A stretch of 64,000 bases of DNA from Paenarthrobacter ureafaciens. Lineage in GTDB: Bacteria > Actinomycetota > Actinomycetes > Actinomycetales > Micrococcaceae. Location of the stretch: positions 558,001-622,000 of the forward strand of contig NZ_SBHM01000007.1 of NCBI RefSeq assembly GCF_004028095.1. The letters run 5' to 3'. Below the pieces are notes generated by a model. That model was not told the DNA's origin. It made no database searches and worked only from the letters and a program-made list of their open reading frames with translations. A program made the position numbers and the translations under genes. Shown here in pieces: positions 44,841-54,904 of the stretch (positions within the stretch are counted from its first letter, which is position 1; every line of letters begins with the position of its first letter).

Positions 44841-44894
44841 TTGTGGGTGATCGCAAGGTTGTGGGTGAACGCAAGGTTGTGGGTGAACGCAAAA
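44841..44894. repeat. Three 18-bp tandem repeats
   Basis: TTGTGGGTGAWCGCAAGG is repeated at 44841, 44859 and 44877, the last copy ending in AAAA. It lies between two terminator-like hairpins. Confidence 0.85.
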
Positions 44895-44898
44895 AGGA

Positions 44899-44935
44899 CC
44901 CGCAGGGTATGCCCATGTTCGGCATGCCCTGCGGG
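44899..44935 (+). terminator. Hairpin with CCTTCTT tail
   Basis: CCCGCAGGGTATGCC pairs with GGCATGCCCTGCGGG (15 bp, one G-T) over a 7-nt loop, followed by CCTTCTT. It may act for either strand between convergent genes. Confidence 0.65.
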
Positions 44936-45036
44936 CCTTCTTGGGAGATCTTCGGCATCCGTGGATGCACGACAACCTTGATGTACGACGGCGGTACGCA
45001 ACTCAGTGTCTGGAGGCACCTGTTGTGTTGCGACAG

Positions 45037-45261
45037 CTAGCCGAGACGGCGGGTGTCTACCTCGTCGTCATCATCTTCCGCGTACTTGTCCTCGTAAGCC
45101 GAGTAATCCGGCTCCGGAGGATCCTCCTGGAAGTGGCTCTTGGCACGACTAGATGGGCGCGTGAGCTCACGCTCAAGTGCCGAGTAGTCGGTGTTCGGGG
45201 AGTAGTACTTGATGTCCCGAGCCTGCTTGGTAGCTTTTGCCTTTTGACGGCCGCGCCCCAT
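45037..45261 (-). CDS. DUF3073 protein
   Basis: 74 residues from ATG 45261. It begins MGRGRQKAKATKQARDIKYY and ends acidic (EDKYAEDDDDEVDTRRLG). This is the signature of DUF3073, a small conserved actinobacterial protein with no known role. GGGGGTCACGCC precedes the start. Confidence 0.88.
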   Translation of the reverse strand: MGRGRQKAKATKQARDIKYYSPNTDYSALERELTRPSSRAKSHFQEDPPEPDYSAYEDKYAEDDDDEVDTRRLG

Positions 45262-45494
45262 GGCGTGACCCCCTTTTGTACTTGGACCGGAGGTGGTCAC
45301 CTTTGGCTATCGGTGAGGCCCCGGAATGTTTGGTCAATTTGTCGTATGTCTAGATTACATGGTTTCAGGGGTGCCTGTGTGCCACCTCAGAGCCGTGCCT
45401 GACCCCCAGACCGGCTGCAGCACCTCACAAGGGATCGAAAATTGGGTAGAGTCTGCCTCAATGCGGCGTCAGATCAGGAAGGCACACCACCCGA

Positions 45495-46298
45495 ATGACT
45501 CAGGACAACACTCCACCCCGTGACGAGTCGGCATCGGAACCAGGCAAGGACCAGGTGCCGCCTGCCCCGAATGTGCCCCCGAAGCCTGACCTTCCACCCC
45601 CGCCGCCACAGTCGGCGCCAATGGGACAGCCGGCGCCAATGGGTGGGCCAACCGATCCGCAGCAGCCCGGCTACCCCGCACAGCCAATCGATCCGCAGCA
45701 GCCGGACAACCCGCAGCCCGGCTACCCGGCACAGCCAATCGATCCGCAGCAGCCCGGCTACGCGGAGCAGCCGCCGCCACCACAAGGTGATCCGGTCAAG
45801 CGCCAGCGCCTGGTCATCGGGGGAATCGTGGTGGGGGCCCTGGTCCTCATCGGCGTCGTCATCTGGGTCCTGCTGAACCTGCTGGGAACCCGCCCCGAAC
45901 CTACGGTCGCTTCGCCCACGCCGTCGGCCACCCTGGGACCCCTCCCCCGCGACACGGACGCCAAGGATTTCCAGATCGGGGACTGCTTCGCGGACTTCGA
46001 CCCCAACGCATCCAAGGCCCGCGCGGTGGCTTGCGACACTGAGCACACTGCCCAACTGGGCGCGGCTTTCACTTACCCTACGGATGATTCCTTCCCGGGA
46101 ACCAATGCACTGCGCGACAAGGGCCGGGAAGTCTGCAAAGGCATCAAGCTCAATGACGCTGCCAACGAGTACACCAATCTGTTGCAGCAGAATGTGTACC
46201 CGAGCCCCAGCAGCTGGGACCGCGGGGACCGGCGCGTGGACTGCTTCATTGTGGTGAGCCCCGGCAGCACCATTAAGGAGAACCTGTTGGAGAAGTAG
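45495..46298 (+). CDS. Septum-formation-family membrane protein
   Basis: 267 residues. The N-terminal 100 are Pro/Gln-rich and carry an internal repeat (PGYPAQPIDPQQP twice, one variant). One membrane helix follows (LVIGGIVVGALVLIGVVIWVL). The outer domain has the paired cysteines of the septum-formation family: IGDCFADFD, AVACDTEHTAQ, REVCKGIK, RVDCFIVV. Outer-face domain tethered to the membrane. Confidence 0.8.
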   Translation: MTQDNTPPRDESASEPGKDQVPPAPNVPPKPDLPPPPPQSAPMGQPAPMGGPTDPQQPGYPAQPIDPQQPDNPQPGYPAQPIDPQQPGYAEQPPPPQGDPVKRQRLVIGGIVVGALVLIGVVIWVLLNLLGTRPEPTVASPTPSATLGPLPRDTDAKDFQIGDCFADFDPNASKARAVACDTEHTAQLGAAFTYPTDDSFPGTNALRDKGREVCKGIKLNDAANEYTNLLQQNVYPSPSSWDRGDRRVDCFIVVSPGSTIKENLLEK

Positions 46299-46390
46299 CC
46301 TCACGGCTACCCCTCCAACAACGTCACCCCTCCAGCACTGTCAGCTTTCCAGCACCGTCAGCTCTTTGGCCCTGCCAGTCTCTGGCCGGC

Positions 46391-49063
46391 CTACTTTTCC
46401 AGCGACGGTTCCTTCCGGCGGACCGAAAGACCCGTCCCTGCCGACCAGCCGCCGTCGGAGTTTCCCATCTCCTCAAGGCCCTCGATGGTGAGGGCGTCGA
46501 CGTCGGCGGCGGTGTCCACCAGGACGGTGTCGCCGTCGCTGATCTCCCCGGCAAGGATTTCCTTGGCGAGGCGGTCACCGATCTCGCGCTGCACCAGGCG
46601 GCGGAGCGGCCGGGCACCGTAGGCTGGATCGTAGCCGGACATTGCGAGCCAGGCGCGGGCGCCGTCCGTGACCTCGAGCGTGAGCCGCCGCTCGTAGAGG
46701 CGCTTGGTGAGTTCGGCGACGTGCAGTTCCACAATCCGGGCGAGCTCTTCGACCGACAGCGGGTCGAAGAGGACGATCTCGTCCAGGCGGTTCAGGAACT
46801 CCGGCTTGAAGGATGCCTGCACCACGGCCATGACGGCGTCCCGCTTCGCTTTCGCATCCATGGACGAGTCCACCATGAACTGGCTGCCCGCGTTGGAGGT
46901 CAGCACCAGGATGGTGTTCCGGAAGTCAACGGTGCGGCCTTGGCCGTCGGTGAGGCGACCGTCGTCGAGCACCTGCAGGAGGATGTCGAAGACCTCAGGG
47001 TGGGCCTTCTCAACCTCGTCCAGCAGGACCACCGAGTACGGGCGGCGCCGCACGGCTTCAGTAAGCTGGCCGCCTTCCTCGTAGCCGACGTATCCCGGAG
47101 GGGCACCGACCAAACGGGCGACGGAGTGCTTCTCGCTGTACTCGGACATGTCGATCCGGATCATGGCCCGTTCGTCATCGAAGAGGAAGTCCGCCAAGGC
47201 CTTGGCCAGTTCGGTCTTGCCGACGCCGGTGGGGCCGAGGAACATGAACGAACCCGTGGGGCGGTTGGGATCGCTGATCCCGGCCCGGGCACGGCGCACG
47301 GCGTCCGAAACCGCCTGCACGGCCTTCGACTGACCGATCAGGCGCTTGCCGAGCTCCTCCTCCATGTGGAGCAGCTTTTGTGATTCGCCTTGGAGCATGC
47401 GTCCCGCGGGGATGCCCGTCCATGCGGAGATGACCTCGGCGATGTCGTCGGCACCGACTTCCTCCGCCACCATCAGCTCGGGCTTGGCGCCCCTCGCCGA
47501 TTCTTCTTCGGCAGCTGCGTTGAGCTCGCGCTCCAAGGCAGGCAGCTCACCGTAGAGAATCCTCGACGCCGACTCGAGGTCGCCTTCGCGCTGGTGCTTC
47601 TCGGCAGCCGAACGCAGCTCGTCGATCTTGGCCTTCAGGTCACCAACCCGGTTCAGGCCGGCCTTCTCGGCTTCCCACCGCGCATTCAGCGCACTGAGTG
47701 CCTCCTTCTTGTCCGCCATGTCAGCCCGAAGGGCAGCCAAACGCTCAACCGATGCGGGATCCGTTTCACCCTGCAGGGCCAGCTCTTCCATGGTCAGGCG
47801 GTCCACGGCACGACGCAGCTGGTCGATTTCTTCCGGAGCGGAGTCGATCTCCATGCGAAGGCGCGAGGCGGCTTCATCCACGAGGTCGATTGCCTTGTCC
47901 GGCAACTGCCGGCCCGAGATGTACCGGTTCGACAGCGTGGCAGCTGCCACCAGGGCGGAGTCCGCGATGGCTACCTTGTGGTGGGCCTCGTAGCGTTCCT
48001 TCAATCCACGGAGGATGCCAATGGTGTCCTCCACGCTGGGCTCACCCACATACACCTGCTGGAAACGGCGTTCCAGCGCAGGGTCCTTTTCGATGTTCTC
48101 GCGGAACTCGTCCAGGGTGGTCGCACCAATCAGGCGCAGCTCACCGCGCGCCAGCATCGGCTTGAGCATGTTGCCTGCGTCCATGGCGCTCTCGCCTGTG
48201 GCACCGGCGCCAACAACGGTGTGGATCTCATCGATGAACGTGACGATCTGCCCGTTGGAGTTCTTGATCTCCTCCAACACGGCCTTCAACCGCTCTTCGA
48301 ACTCACCGCGGTACTTGGCGCCGGCCACCATGGAGGCAAGGTCCAGTGCAATGAGGGTCTTCCCGCGGAGGCTTTCCGGCACGTCGCCTGCCACCATGCG
48401 CTGGGCAAGGCCTTCGACGACGGCGGTCTTGCCTACGCCGGGCTCACCGATCAGAACAGGGTTGTTCTTGGTACGGCGGCTCAGGACCTGAACCACGCGC
48501 CGGATCTCGCTGTCACGGCCGATCACGGGGTCAAGCTTGCCCGAGCGTGCCACGGCAGTGAGGTCGGTACCGAACTTCTCCAAGGCCTGGAAGGTGTTCT
48601 CAGGATCCGGCGAATCGACCTTGCGATCGCCCCGGACACCCGGCAGGGCGGCGAGCAGCGCTTCATGGGAGGCACCGGCGTCGCGCATTAACTTCCCGAC
48701 GGCGTCACTGCCGGCCGAGAGCCCCAGGAGCAGGTGCTCTGTGGAGACGAAGGAATCTCCCAGCTTGTCCGCCTCAGCCTGGGCAGCCTGGATCGCCTGC
48801 ATGGCCTGACGCGACAGCTGGGCCTGCTGGACCGAACTTCCCGACGTGGACGGCAATGCCTTGATGGCTGAACTTGCCTGAACACTCACGGCATCCGGGT
48901 CAGCGCCGGTGGCGCGCAGCAGTGCCACGGCAACGCCCTCCCGCTGATCCATGAGCGCCTTGAGGAGATGAGCCGGTTCCAACTGCGGATTGCCGGCAGT
49001 CGAGGCATTCATGGCGGCCGCAGAAAGGGCCTCCTGGCTCTTGGTGGTGAATTTGGCGTCCAA
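46391..49063 (-). CDS. clpB: ClpB disaggregase
   Basis: 890 residues from TTG 49063 with AAAGGGAG upstream; the protein then starts at the usual [19 protein letters not shown]. Two AAA+ rings are seen: Walker [14 protein letters not shown] with [14 protein letters not shown], and [14 protein letters not shown] with [14 protein letters not shown]. The coiled-coil middle domain lies between. The Clp-N domain is at 1-145. With DnaK it rescues aggregated proteins. A HAIR-type operator precedes it. Confidence 0.96.
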   Translation of the reverse strand: MDAKFTTKSQEALSAAAMNASTAGNPQLEPAHLLKALMDQREGVAVALLRATGADPDAVSVQASSAIKALPSTSGSSVQQAQLSRQAMQAIQAAQAEADKLGDSFVSTEHLLLGLSAGSDAVGKLMRDAGASHEALLAALPGVRGDRKVDSPDPENTFQALEKFGTDLTAVARSGKLDPVIGRDSEIRRVVQVLSRRTKNNPVLIGEPGVGKTAVVEGLAQRMVAGDVPESLRGKTLIALDLASMVAGAKYRGEFEERLKAVLEEIKNSNGQIVTFIDEIHTVVGAGATGESAMDAGNMLKPMLARGELRLIGATTLDEFRENIEKDPALERRFQQVYVGEPSVEDTIGILRGLKERYEAHHKVAIADSALVAAATLSNRYISGRQLPDKAIDLVDEAASRLRMEIDSAPEEIDQLRRAVDRLTMEELALQGETDPASVERLAALRADMADKKEALSALNARWEAEKAGLNRVGDLKAKIDELRSAAEKHQREGDLESASRILYGELPALERELNAAAEEESARGAKPELMVAEEVGADDIAEVISAWTGIPAGRMLQGESQKLLHMEEELGKRLIGQSKAVQAVSDAVRRARAGISDPNRPTGSFMFLGPTGVGKTELAKALADFLFDDERAMIRIDMSEYSEKHSVARLVGAPPGYVGYEEGGQLTEAVRRRPYSVVLLDEVEKAHPEVFDILLQVLDDGRLTDGQGRTVDFRNTILVLTSNAGSQFMVDSSMDAKAKRDAVMAVVQASFKPEFLNRLDEIVLFDPLSVEELARIVELHVAELTKRLYERRLTLEVTDGARAWLAMSGYDPAYGARPLRRLVQREIGDRLAKEILAGEISDGDTVLVDTAADVDALTIEGLEEMGNSDGGWSAGTGLSVRRKEPSLEK

Positions 49064-49102
49064 AGAGAGCTCCCTTTCTGGAGTAGTACCAGTGCTTTCA
49101 AA

Positions 49103-49123
49103 GTTGAGTGTACTACGCTCAAC
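49103..49123. promoter_or_regulatory. HAIR-type (HspR) operator of clpB
   Basis: GTTGAGT-N7-GCTCAAC, flanked by AAA and TTT, matches the HspR-associated inverted repeat (CTTGAGT-N7-ACTCAAG). It lies 40 bp before the clpB start, where HspR would block transcription until heat stress. Confidence 0.75.
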
Positions 49124-49387
49124 TTTGGATTTGGTCCACTGTGTTCCATGTTTGCCCACGGCGAAACTGCTGTCCAGAGCCGTTCTACCCGGTTGGACGT
49201 GGACCAAGTCGGTCCACTCCCGCGCCCGTACCCGCCCGGCGCATCCGTTCCGGCGAAGCCCCGCACCCGTTCGCGCACGGCGCACACGTACCAACGGGCG
49301 CGAATGGAGGAAAAGGGTGCGTCCCCCAATCGACCGCAGCAGGGTGCGCCAGCCCCACGCGGGCACCGGGGAAACTAGGCTGAGTCC

Positions 49388-50005
49388 ATGAAACCCATCG
49401 ACGGCGCAGACGAACTGGAACAACTGATCGGTCAACCCCTGGATCGGGTCCGACGGAAAGTCCGCAGCGAGCTCAGCGACTTCGACCGGCAATGGCTCGC
49501 GGCCAGCCCCTTCTGCGTCATCTCGACGGCGGACGCCCAGGGTCGCGTCGATGCCTCACCGAAGGGCGATCCCGCGGGCTTCATCGAGGTCCTGGACAAG
49601 CGCACCATCGCCATCCCCGAGCGGCCTGGCAACAAGCTCGCCTTCGGATTCCGCAACATCCTGGAGAACCCGAACGTGGGAGTCCTTTCCATCGTCCCGG
49701 GCCGGACGGACACCCTCCGCATCAACGGTCAGGCGCAGCTGGTCAGCGATGGCGACTTCTTCGACCGGATGGTGGTCAAGGGACACCGGCCCCGCGTGGC
49801 CATTGTGGTCTCCGTAGAGGAAGTTTTCACCCATTGCGGCAAGGCGTTCATGCGGAGCGGGCTGTGGGAGCCGGACTCTTGGGATTCCGAGGGCCTGCCG
49901 AGTATGGCCAAGCTCTCCAAGGCCTACGTCCAGCCCGAAACGCCCCTCGAAGACTTGGAGTCCTACTACGGCCCCTCCTACGCGGAGCGAATGTACAAGG
50001 ACTAG
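49388..50005 (+). CDS. FMN-dependent PPOX-type flavoprotein (MSMEG_1061 family)
   Basis: 205 residues with the split-barrel signature: [25 protein letters not shown] segment, [19 protein letters not shown] and [12 protein letters not shown]. The [17 protein letters not shown] segment is typical of this PPOX subgroup. It likely binds FMN or F420 and reduces an unknown substrate. Divergent from clpB. Confidence 0.82.
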   Translation: MKPIDGADELEQLIGQPLDRVRRKVRSELSDFDRQWLAASPFCVISTADAQGRVDASPKGDPAGFIEVLDKRTIAIPERPGNKLAFGFRNILENPNVGVLSIVPGRTDTLRINGQAQLVSDGDFFDRMVVKGHRPRVAIVVSVEEVFTHCGKAFMRSGLWEPDSWDSEGLPSMAKLSKAYVQPETPLEDLESYYGPSYAERMYKD

Positions 50006-50008
50006 GTG

Positions 50009-51079
50009 TCAGGCCGGGTAGATGGACACCAGGGCCGACTTCACCACGAACCGGACCTCCATCCCCGGAGCCAACCCCAGATCGGCCGATGCCGCCGGGG
50101 TGACGTCTGCGGAGAGGGTGCCCGCTTCCCCGCCCCGTGCATGCACACGGACCTGGCCGCCGTGCCGCTCCAAGTCGGTGATGGTCACCGGGAAAGAGTT
50201 GCGGGGGCTTCCATGCACATCGCCCAGGAAGACGGAAACGGCCGACGGCGGAAAGGCCGCCACGCCTGCCTGGCCGGGCCCGGGTGACCACTCGGGATCG
50301 TGTTGTCCTGCGAAAAGCCGACCATCCGGCGTCGTGATTCCTTCCTCGGTGATGGACCCAGTGACGATATTGAGCCCGGCGAGTCCTGCGGCGAAATGGC
50401 TGCGGGGGCGTTCAAGGACCTGGCGCGTGGGGCCTTCCTCGGCAATGCGGCCGCCCTCGACGACGATCACCCTGTCGGCGAGCATGTAGGCGTCAAGGAC
50501 ATCGTGGGTGACGATGATGGCTTTGCGGCCCTCCAGGACGCGTTTCAGTACCCGCCGCAGCATGGGAGCTGCGTGGATATCCAGGGCGGCCATCGGTTCA
50601 TCCAGGAGCAGCAGCTCGGGCTCGGCGGCAAGCGCCCTGGCAACCGCCACCCTTTGGGCCTGGCCTCCTGAGAGCTGCGCCGGCTTCCGGTCCTGGAGCT
50701 CGAGCGCGTCCACTTCGGAGAGCCAGTGGCGGGCCGCTTCGCGTGCCTTGCGTTGGGAACTCCCCGTGCTTCGCGGGCCGAAGGCTACGTTGTCCAGGAC
50801 GCTCAGGTGGGGAAAGAGCAACGCTTCCTGTGCCAGAAGGGCTATGCCGCGGTGGTGGGGGGCGCTCCACTGGTGGGTGCCGCCGTCGAGCGTGAAAAGC
50901 GGCCTGCCGCCTATCCGTGCCGTGCCGGAGTCCGGGCGAACCAGGCCTGCCGTGATGTTGAGCAACGTGGATTTGCCTGCGCCGTTGGGGCCCAGGACGG
51001 CGACGGTTTGGCCCTCGGCAAGGGTGAGGGACATGTCGAAGTTGCGGGCGGCGAGGCGTGCGGACAGCTCAAAGGTCAT
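50009..51079 (-). CDS. modC: Molybdate ABC transporter ATPase
   Basis: 356 residues. Walker A is [11 protein letters not shown] near residue 32, the ABC signature [15 protein letters not shown], and Walker [13 protein letters not shown]. The C-terminal third is the TOBE/Mop domain that senses molybdate. ATGA overlap with modB. Last gene of the mod operon. Confidence 0.92.
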   Translation of the reverse strand: MTFELSARLAARNFDMSLTLAEGQTVAVLGPNGAGKSTLLNITAGLVRPDSGTARIGGRPLFTLDGGTHQWSAPHHRGIALLAQEALLFPHLSVLDNVAFGPRSTGSSQRKAREAARHWLSEVDALELQDRKPAQLSGGQAQRVAVARALAAEPELLLLDEPMAALDIHAAPMLRRVLKRVLEGRKAIIVTHDVLDAYMLADRVIVVEGGRIAEEGPTRQVLERPRSHFAAGLAGLNIVTGSITEEGITTPDGRLFAGQHDPEWSPGPGQAGVAAFPPSAVSVFLGDVHGSPRNSFPVTITDLERHGGQVRVHARGGEAGTLSADVTPAASADLGLAPGMEVRFVVKSALVSIYPA

Positions 51080-51930
51080 TTCGTGGCCCCTGATTCTGCG
51101 CGGTTTCCGGTGCGGATTCCGGCCCTGCGGCCTCCGTAGCTCAGCCCGACCACGGCGATGGCCACGGCAACCAACACGAGGGACAGGGCGACGGCGGCGT
51201 CGGCGTCGGTTTCGCGCTGGAGGTAGATCTCAAGGGGCAGGGTACGGGTGACTCCTTGCAGGCTTCCGGCGAACGTGAGGGTGGCGCCGAATTCACCGAG
51301 GCTGCGCGCGAAGGACAGGACCGCTCCCGAGGCCAGGCCCGGCAGCACCAGCGGCACGGTCACCCGCCGAAGGACGGTACCCGGACCGGCTCCAAGGGTT
51401 GCCGCGACCGCCTCGTACTTACTCCCGGCCGTGCGAAGGGCGCCTTCCAGGCTCACCACCAGGAACGGAAGCGCAACAAACGTCTGGGCAAGCACGACGG
51501 CGGTGGTGGAGAAAGCGATCTGGACACCAGCCAGCTCCAACGACTTCCCCAGCAAACCCTGCCTGCCGAAGGTGTAAAGCAAGGCGATACCCCCGACGAC
51601 GGGCGGCAGCACCAGCGGCAACAGGACGAAGGCGCGCAGGAGACGCTGACCGGGAAACGGACTCCGCGCCAGGACCAGGGCCAACGGCACCCCGAGCAGC
51701 ACGCAAAGAACAGTGCTTGCCGCCGACGTCCGCATGCTCAGCCCCAGCGCCGTCAACGACGATTCCGACGTGATGAGCGGGAAGAACTGCGCCCAATTCA
51801 CCTTGGCCACAATCGCCAGAAGCGGCAGCACAATGAAGGCCGCTCCAACCACTGCGAGGGCATAGACCCAGGCAGGGACGCCGGTGTAGCCTTGTCCGCC
51901 GCGTCGTTTCATGGGTGTCTTCAGCGCCAT
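51076..51930 (-). CDS. modB: Molybdate ABC transporter permease
   Basis: 284 residues, about six membrane helices ([20 protein letters not shown] first). The loop contacting ModC is [20 protein letters not shown]. Located 9 bp after modA. It imports molybdate delivered by ModA. Confidence 0.92.
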   Translation of the reverse strand: MALKTPMKRRGGQGYTGVPAWVYALAVVGAAFIVLPLLAIVAKVNWAQFFPLITSESSLTALGLSMRTSAASTVLCVLLGVPLALVLARSPFPGQRLLRAFVLLPLVLPPVVGGIALLYTFGRQGLLGKSLELAGVQIAFSTTAVVLAQTFVALPFLVVSLEGALRTAGSKYEAVAATLGAGPGTVLRRVTVPLVLPGLASGAVLSFARSLGEFGATLTFAGSLQGVTRTLPLEIYLQRETDADAAVALSLVLVAVAIAVVGLSYGGRRAGIRTGNRAESGATK

Positions 51931-51939
51931 GGTGCGTTC

Positions 51940-52719
51940 TTACGGGGTGCCGAAGCCGGCATCGTTCAGTACCTTCCGGCCTTCGCTACCGGTCACCAGG
52001 TCCATGAATGCCTCAGCGAGTTCCTTGTTCCTGGCCGAACCTACTGTGGCAATGGGATACGTGGTTACGGCCTGTGCCGACTCCGGGAACGGGATCCCCT
52101 TGACCTTGCTCCCGGCTGTTTTGACGTCCGTGACATAGACCAGTCCGGCATCCGCTTCCTGGCTGATGACTTTGCCCAGGACATCGGTGACCGAGGACTC
52201 CTCGCTGACCGGGGTCAGAGCGGTGTCTGCAGCCTTCTCCACCACCTGCGTGGCGGCGCCGCAAGGGACCTGTGGTGCACAGACCACAACTTTGACGCCC
52301 GGTTTACCCAAGTCCGGGAACGAACTGATGTTTGCCGGATTGGACGGCGGAACCACGATCTCCAGGACGTTGGTTGCGAAGTTCCTGGGTGCTTTGTCCA
52401 GGAGGTTGGCATCGGCAAGCCTGGTCATGTTCCGGGTGTCCGCCGATGCGAAAACGTCCGCGGGTGCCCCCTGGGATATTTGCGTGGCGAGGTCCGAGGA
52501 ACCGGCGAAGTTCAGGCTGACTTTGGTTCCAGGGTTCTTGGCCTCGAAGTCGCGGGCCAGCTGGGTGAAGGTTGATTTGAGGGACGCCGCAGCAAAGACG
52601 GTGACTGTTCCGGAGGGCCCCTCCCCCGAGGCGGCTGGATTTGCCGGAGCACAGCCTGTCACTGCCACGGCAAGGACCCCCGCACCGAGCAACGCGCTGA
52701 GGAGACTGCGGGGGCTCAT
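51940..52719 (-). CDS. modA: Molybdate-binding lipoprotein
   Basis: 259 residues. Lipobox VTGCAPAN near residue 22. The mature protein starts TVTVFAAASLKSTF, the ModA signature, with FAGSSDLATQISQGAPADVF and ADAGLVYVTDV further on. The start overlaps the stop of the regulator gene by 4 bp. Confidence 0.93.
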   Translation of the reverse strand: MSPRSLLSALLGAGVLAVAVTGCAPANPAASGEGPSGTVTVFAAASLKSTFTQLARDFEAKNPGTKVSLNFAGSSDLATQISQGAPADVFASADTRNMTRLADANLLDKAPRNFATNVLEIVVPPSNPANISSFPDLGKPGVKVVVCAPQVPCGAATQVVEKAADTALTPVSEESSVTDVLGKVISQEADAGLVYVTDVKTAGSKVKGIPFPESAQAVTTYPIATVGSARNKELAEAFMDLVTGSEGRKVLNDAGFGTP

Positions 52720-53126
52720 ATGATGCTCTTTCCCTGAGGTGCTTCGATGATCACGGTGGTCGCTTTCACCACTGCGGTGGCGACGGAGCCGAGCTCGAGT
52801 CCCAGCTCCCGGACGGCTTCACTGCTCATGAGGGACACCACGCGGAACGGGCCGCACTGCAGCTCCACTTGGGCCATGACCTTGTCCGTGGTGATTCCGG
52901 TGACCAGGCCCACAAAGCGGTTGCGGGCCGAGCTCCCTGCACGTGAAGGATCGTCTTGAAGGTGTGATTGGTCCCTTGCCAGTTTGGCGAGCTCCAACCC
53001 GTCAACAGCGAGCCTGCCCGAGGGATCCTTCTGCGCCGTGAGGGTCCCGTTTTCCGTCCAACGCCGGACGGTGTCATCGCTGACTCCCAGGAAACGGGCT
53101 GCTTCGGAGATCCGTATTTGCGGCAT
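52716..53126 (-). CDS. MerR-like HTH plus TOBE regulator of molybdate transport
   Basis: 136 residues from ATG 53126. The N-terminal helix-turn-helix is ISEAARFLGVSDDTVRRWTE with the DPSGRLAVDG wing. The C-terminal 70 residues are a single TOBE/Mop domain (SARNRFVGLVTGITTDKVMA and VVKATTVIIE). This compact HTH-Mop design replaces the larger ModE in actinobacteria. It is first in the mod operon, so it probably represses itself and modABC when molybdate is bound. Confidence 0.87.
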   Translation of the reverse strand: MPQIRISEAARFLGVSDDTVRRWTENGTLTAQKDPSGRLAVDGLELAKLARDQSHLQDDPSRAGSSARNRFVGLVTGITTDKVMAQVELQCGPFRVVSLMSSEAVRELGLELGSVATAVVKATTVIIEAPQGKSII

Positions 53127-53417
53127 ATGGGAAGTGTATAGTCGCATTTGCGGTTCTCTGCGGCTCGGAGTGCCGCACTACGTCATGTGACCCGGCGTTG
53201 GTGCCGGGCTGCCTGGGCGCACCCGTTTCCGCTGCACGCACCCTTTTGGGCTCACGCCGCGTCCTTTCCCGCACGACGCACCCACAACACCGGGTGAGCC
53301 CGGTGGCAGGAGGTGCGCACCGCCGTCGTACTTCCGTAAGCATTACCCATGGCCCGCCACGATGCGCCGCCGTACCCTGTTCTAGGGAGAGAGTCTTAGG
53401 CGCGAAGGAGCGTCCAC

Positions 53418-54752
53418 ATGGAATGGATTCGTCCGGAAGATCCGGACTATGACGAAACCCGAAAACTCTTCAACGCAATGATCGACCGACGGCCGGCTGT
53501 CATTGCCCGTTGCTCCTCTCCCGGCGAGGTGGCCGAAGCCCTCCACCACGCCAGGACACACAATCTGGATGTCGCCGTCAGGTCGGGCGGGCATTCAGTG
53601 GCCGGCATGTCCACGAACGACGACGGCCTGGTAGTTGACGTCCGGCCCATGAAATCCATCCACGTGGACCCGGAAGCGAAGACGGCCAAGGTCGGCGGCG
53701 GTGTCACATGGGGCGAATTCGATCGCGCCACCCAGCAACACGGGCTGGCGGTAACCGGTGGCAGGGCGTCCACCACGGGCGTCTCCGGCTTCACGTTGGG
53801 CGGAGGTTCGGGTTGGCTGGAACGGTCCTACGGGTTCTCCTGCGACAATCTGCTCTCCGTGGATTTGGTAACCGCCTCCGGGGACCTGGTGACCGCGAGC
53901 GCCACGGAAAACCCCGAGCTGTTCTGGGCGTTGCACGGCGGCGGCGGAAACTTCGGCGTGGCAACTTCCTTCACGTTCCAACTCCACGACCTTGGTCCCA
54001 CGGTGACGGCCGGGCTGGCCCTCTTCCCCGGGGAAGCCGCACCGGAGATCTCCCGCGCCTACCGGGACCTGGCACTCAGCGCACCCGATGAGGTGGGCAC
54101 AGCCCTGGTCTACCTGACAGCCCCGTCCGAGGATTTTGTACCCCCGGACATGGTGGGCAAGCTGGCCGTTGGCATGGCTTACCTGTACGCGGGGAACGCC
54201 GAGGAGGGCGAAGAGCACGCAAGGCCATTCAAGGAGCTGGGCCCGTCCGTGGACCTTATTGACGCCATGAACTACGCGGATTTCCAGTGCATGATCGATG
54301 ATCCGCCGGACCACTACAACTACTGGAGCGCCGACTATCACGATCACCTCAGCGACGAAGCCCTGGACATCCTGGTGGACTCGGCACAACGGCTCCCCGG
54401 GCCCAATTCGCAGCAGCTGGTGGGGCGTTGGGGTGGCGCGGTGGGCGGACATGCTGCGGCCAACACGCCCTTGCAGCATCGCAGCGCAGCGTGGGTGAGC
54501 CACCCCTTTGGCTTGGCCGAGACGCGGGAAGGATGGCAGGAAGCGAAGGATTGGGTGAAGCAGTTCCGGCAGGACATTGCCCCGCATACCACCGGCGGCG
54601 TGTGGCTCAACTTCATCGGCGACGAAGGGCAGGACCGGATCATGGCGGCCTACGGGGAGCAGAACTACAGGCGGCTCTCCAAGGTCAAAGCCCAATTCGA
54701 TCCCGACAACGTCTTCAGGGGCAACCAGAACATCCTGCCGGCCGAGCGCTGA
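53418..54752 (+). CDS. Berberine-bridge-type FAD-linked oxidoreductase
   Basis: 444 residues, with AGGAG before ATG 53418. FAD_binding_4 signature: VAVRSGGHSVAGMSTND, whose histidine is the usual 8-alpha attachment site. GWLERSYGFSCDNLLS contains the cysteine that makes the second, 6-S bond, so bicovalent FAD is predicted. The C-terminal BBE motif is NYRRLSKVKAQFDPDNVF. No signal peptide. Likely oxidises a sugar or alcohol; substrate unknown. Confidence 0.87.
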   Translation: MEWIRPEDPDYDETRKLFNAMIDRRPAVIARCSSPGEVAEALHHARTHNLDVAVRSGGHSVAGMSTNDDGLVVDVRPMKSIHVDPEAKTAKVGGGVTWGEFDRATQQHGLAVTGGRASTTGVSGFTLGGGSGWLERSYGFSCDNLLSVDLVTASGDLVTASATENPELFWALHGGGGNFGVATSFTFQLHDLGPTVTAGLALFPGEAAPEISRAYRDLALSAPDEVGTALVYLTAPSEDFVPPDMVGKLAVGMAYLYAGNAEEGEEHARPFKELGPSVDLIDAMNYADFQCMIDDPPDHYNYWSADYHDHLSDEALDILVDSAQRLPGPNSQQLVGRWGGAVGGHAAANTPLQHRSAAWVSHPFGLAETREGWQEAKDWVKQFRQDIAPHTTGGVWLNFIGDEGQDRIMAAYGEQNYRRLSKVKAQFDPDNVFRGNQNILPAER

Positions 54753-54904
54753 CCCCAGGCTCCTTCCCGGTTGCCGTGAATACCACGGGCAGCGAAGCCC
54801 GCGATTCCGGGGCGGTGGTTCGGCGGTAGACACGCCCTGACGACCGGCAACTGGGAAGGATCGCGCCGCCTTTGCCAAGGCTGAACCGGGACTACACTGT
54901 GCCC

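Noticed and set aside
45326..45494. Short plus-strand gene before the septum-formation gene
   Set aside because: Overlaps the promoter gap, no domain, no ribosome site, and it runs into the real start in another frame.
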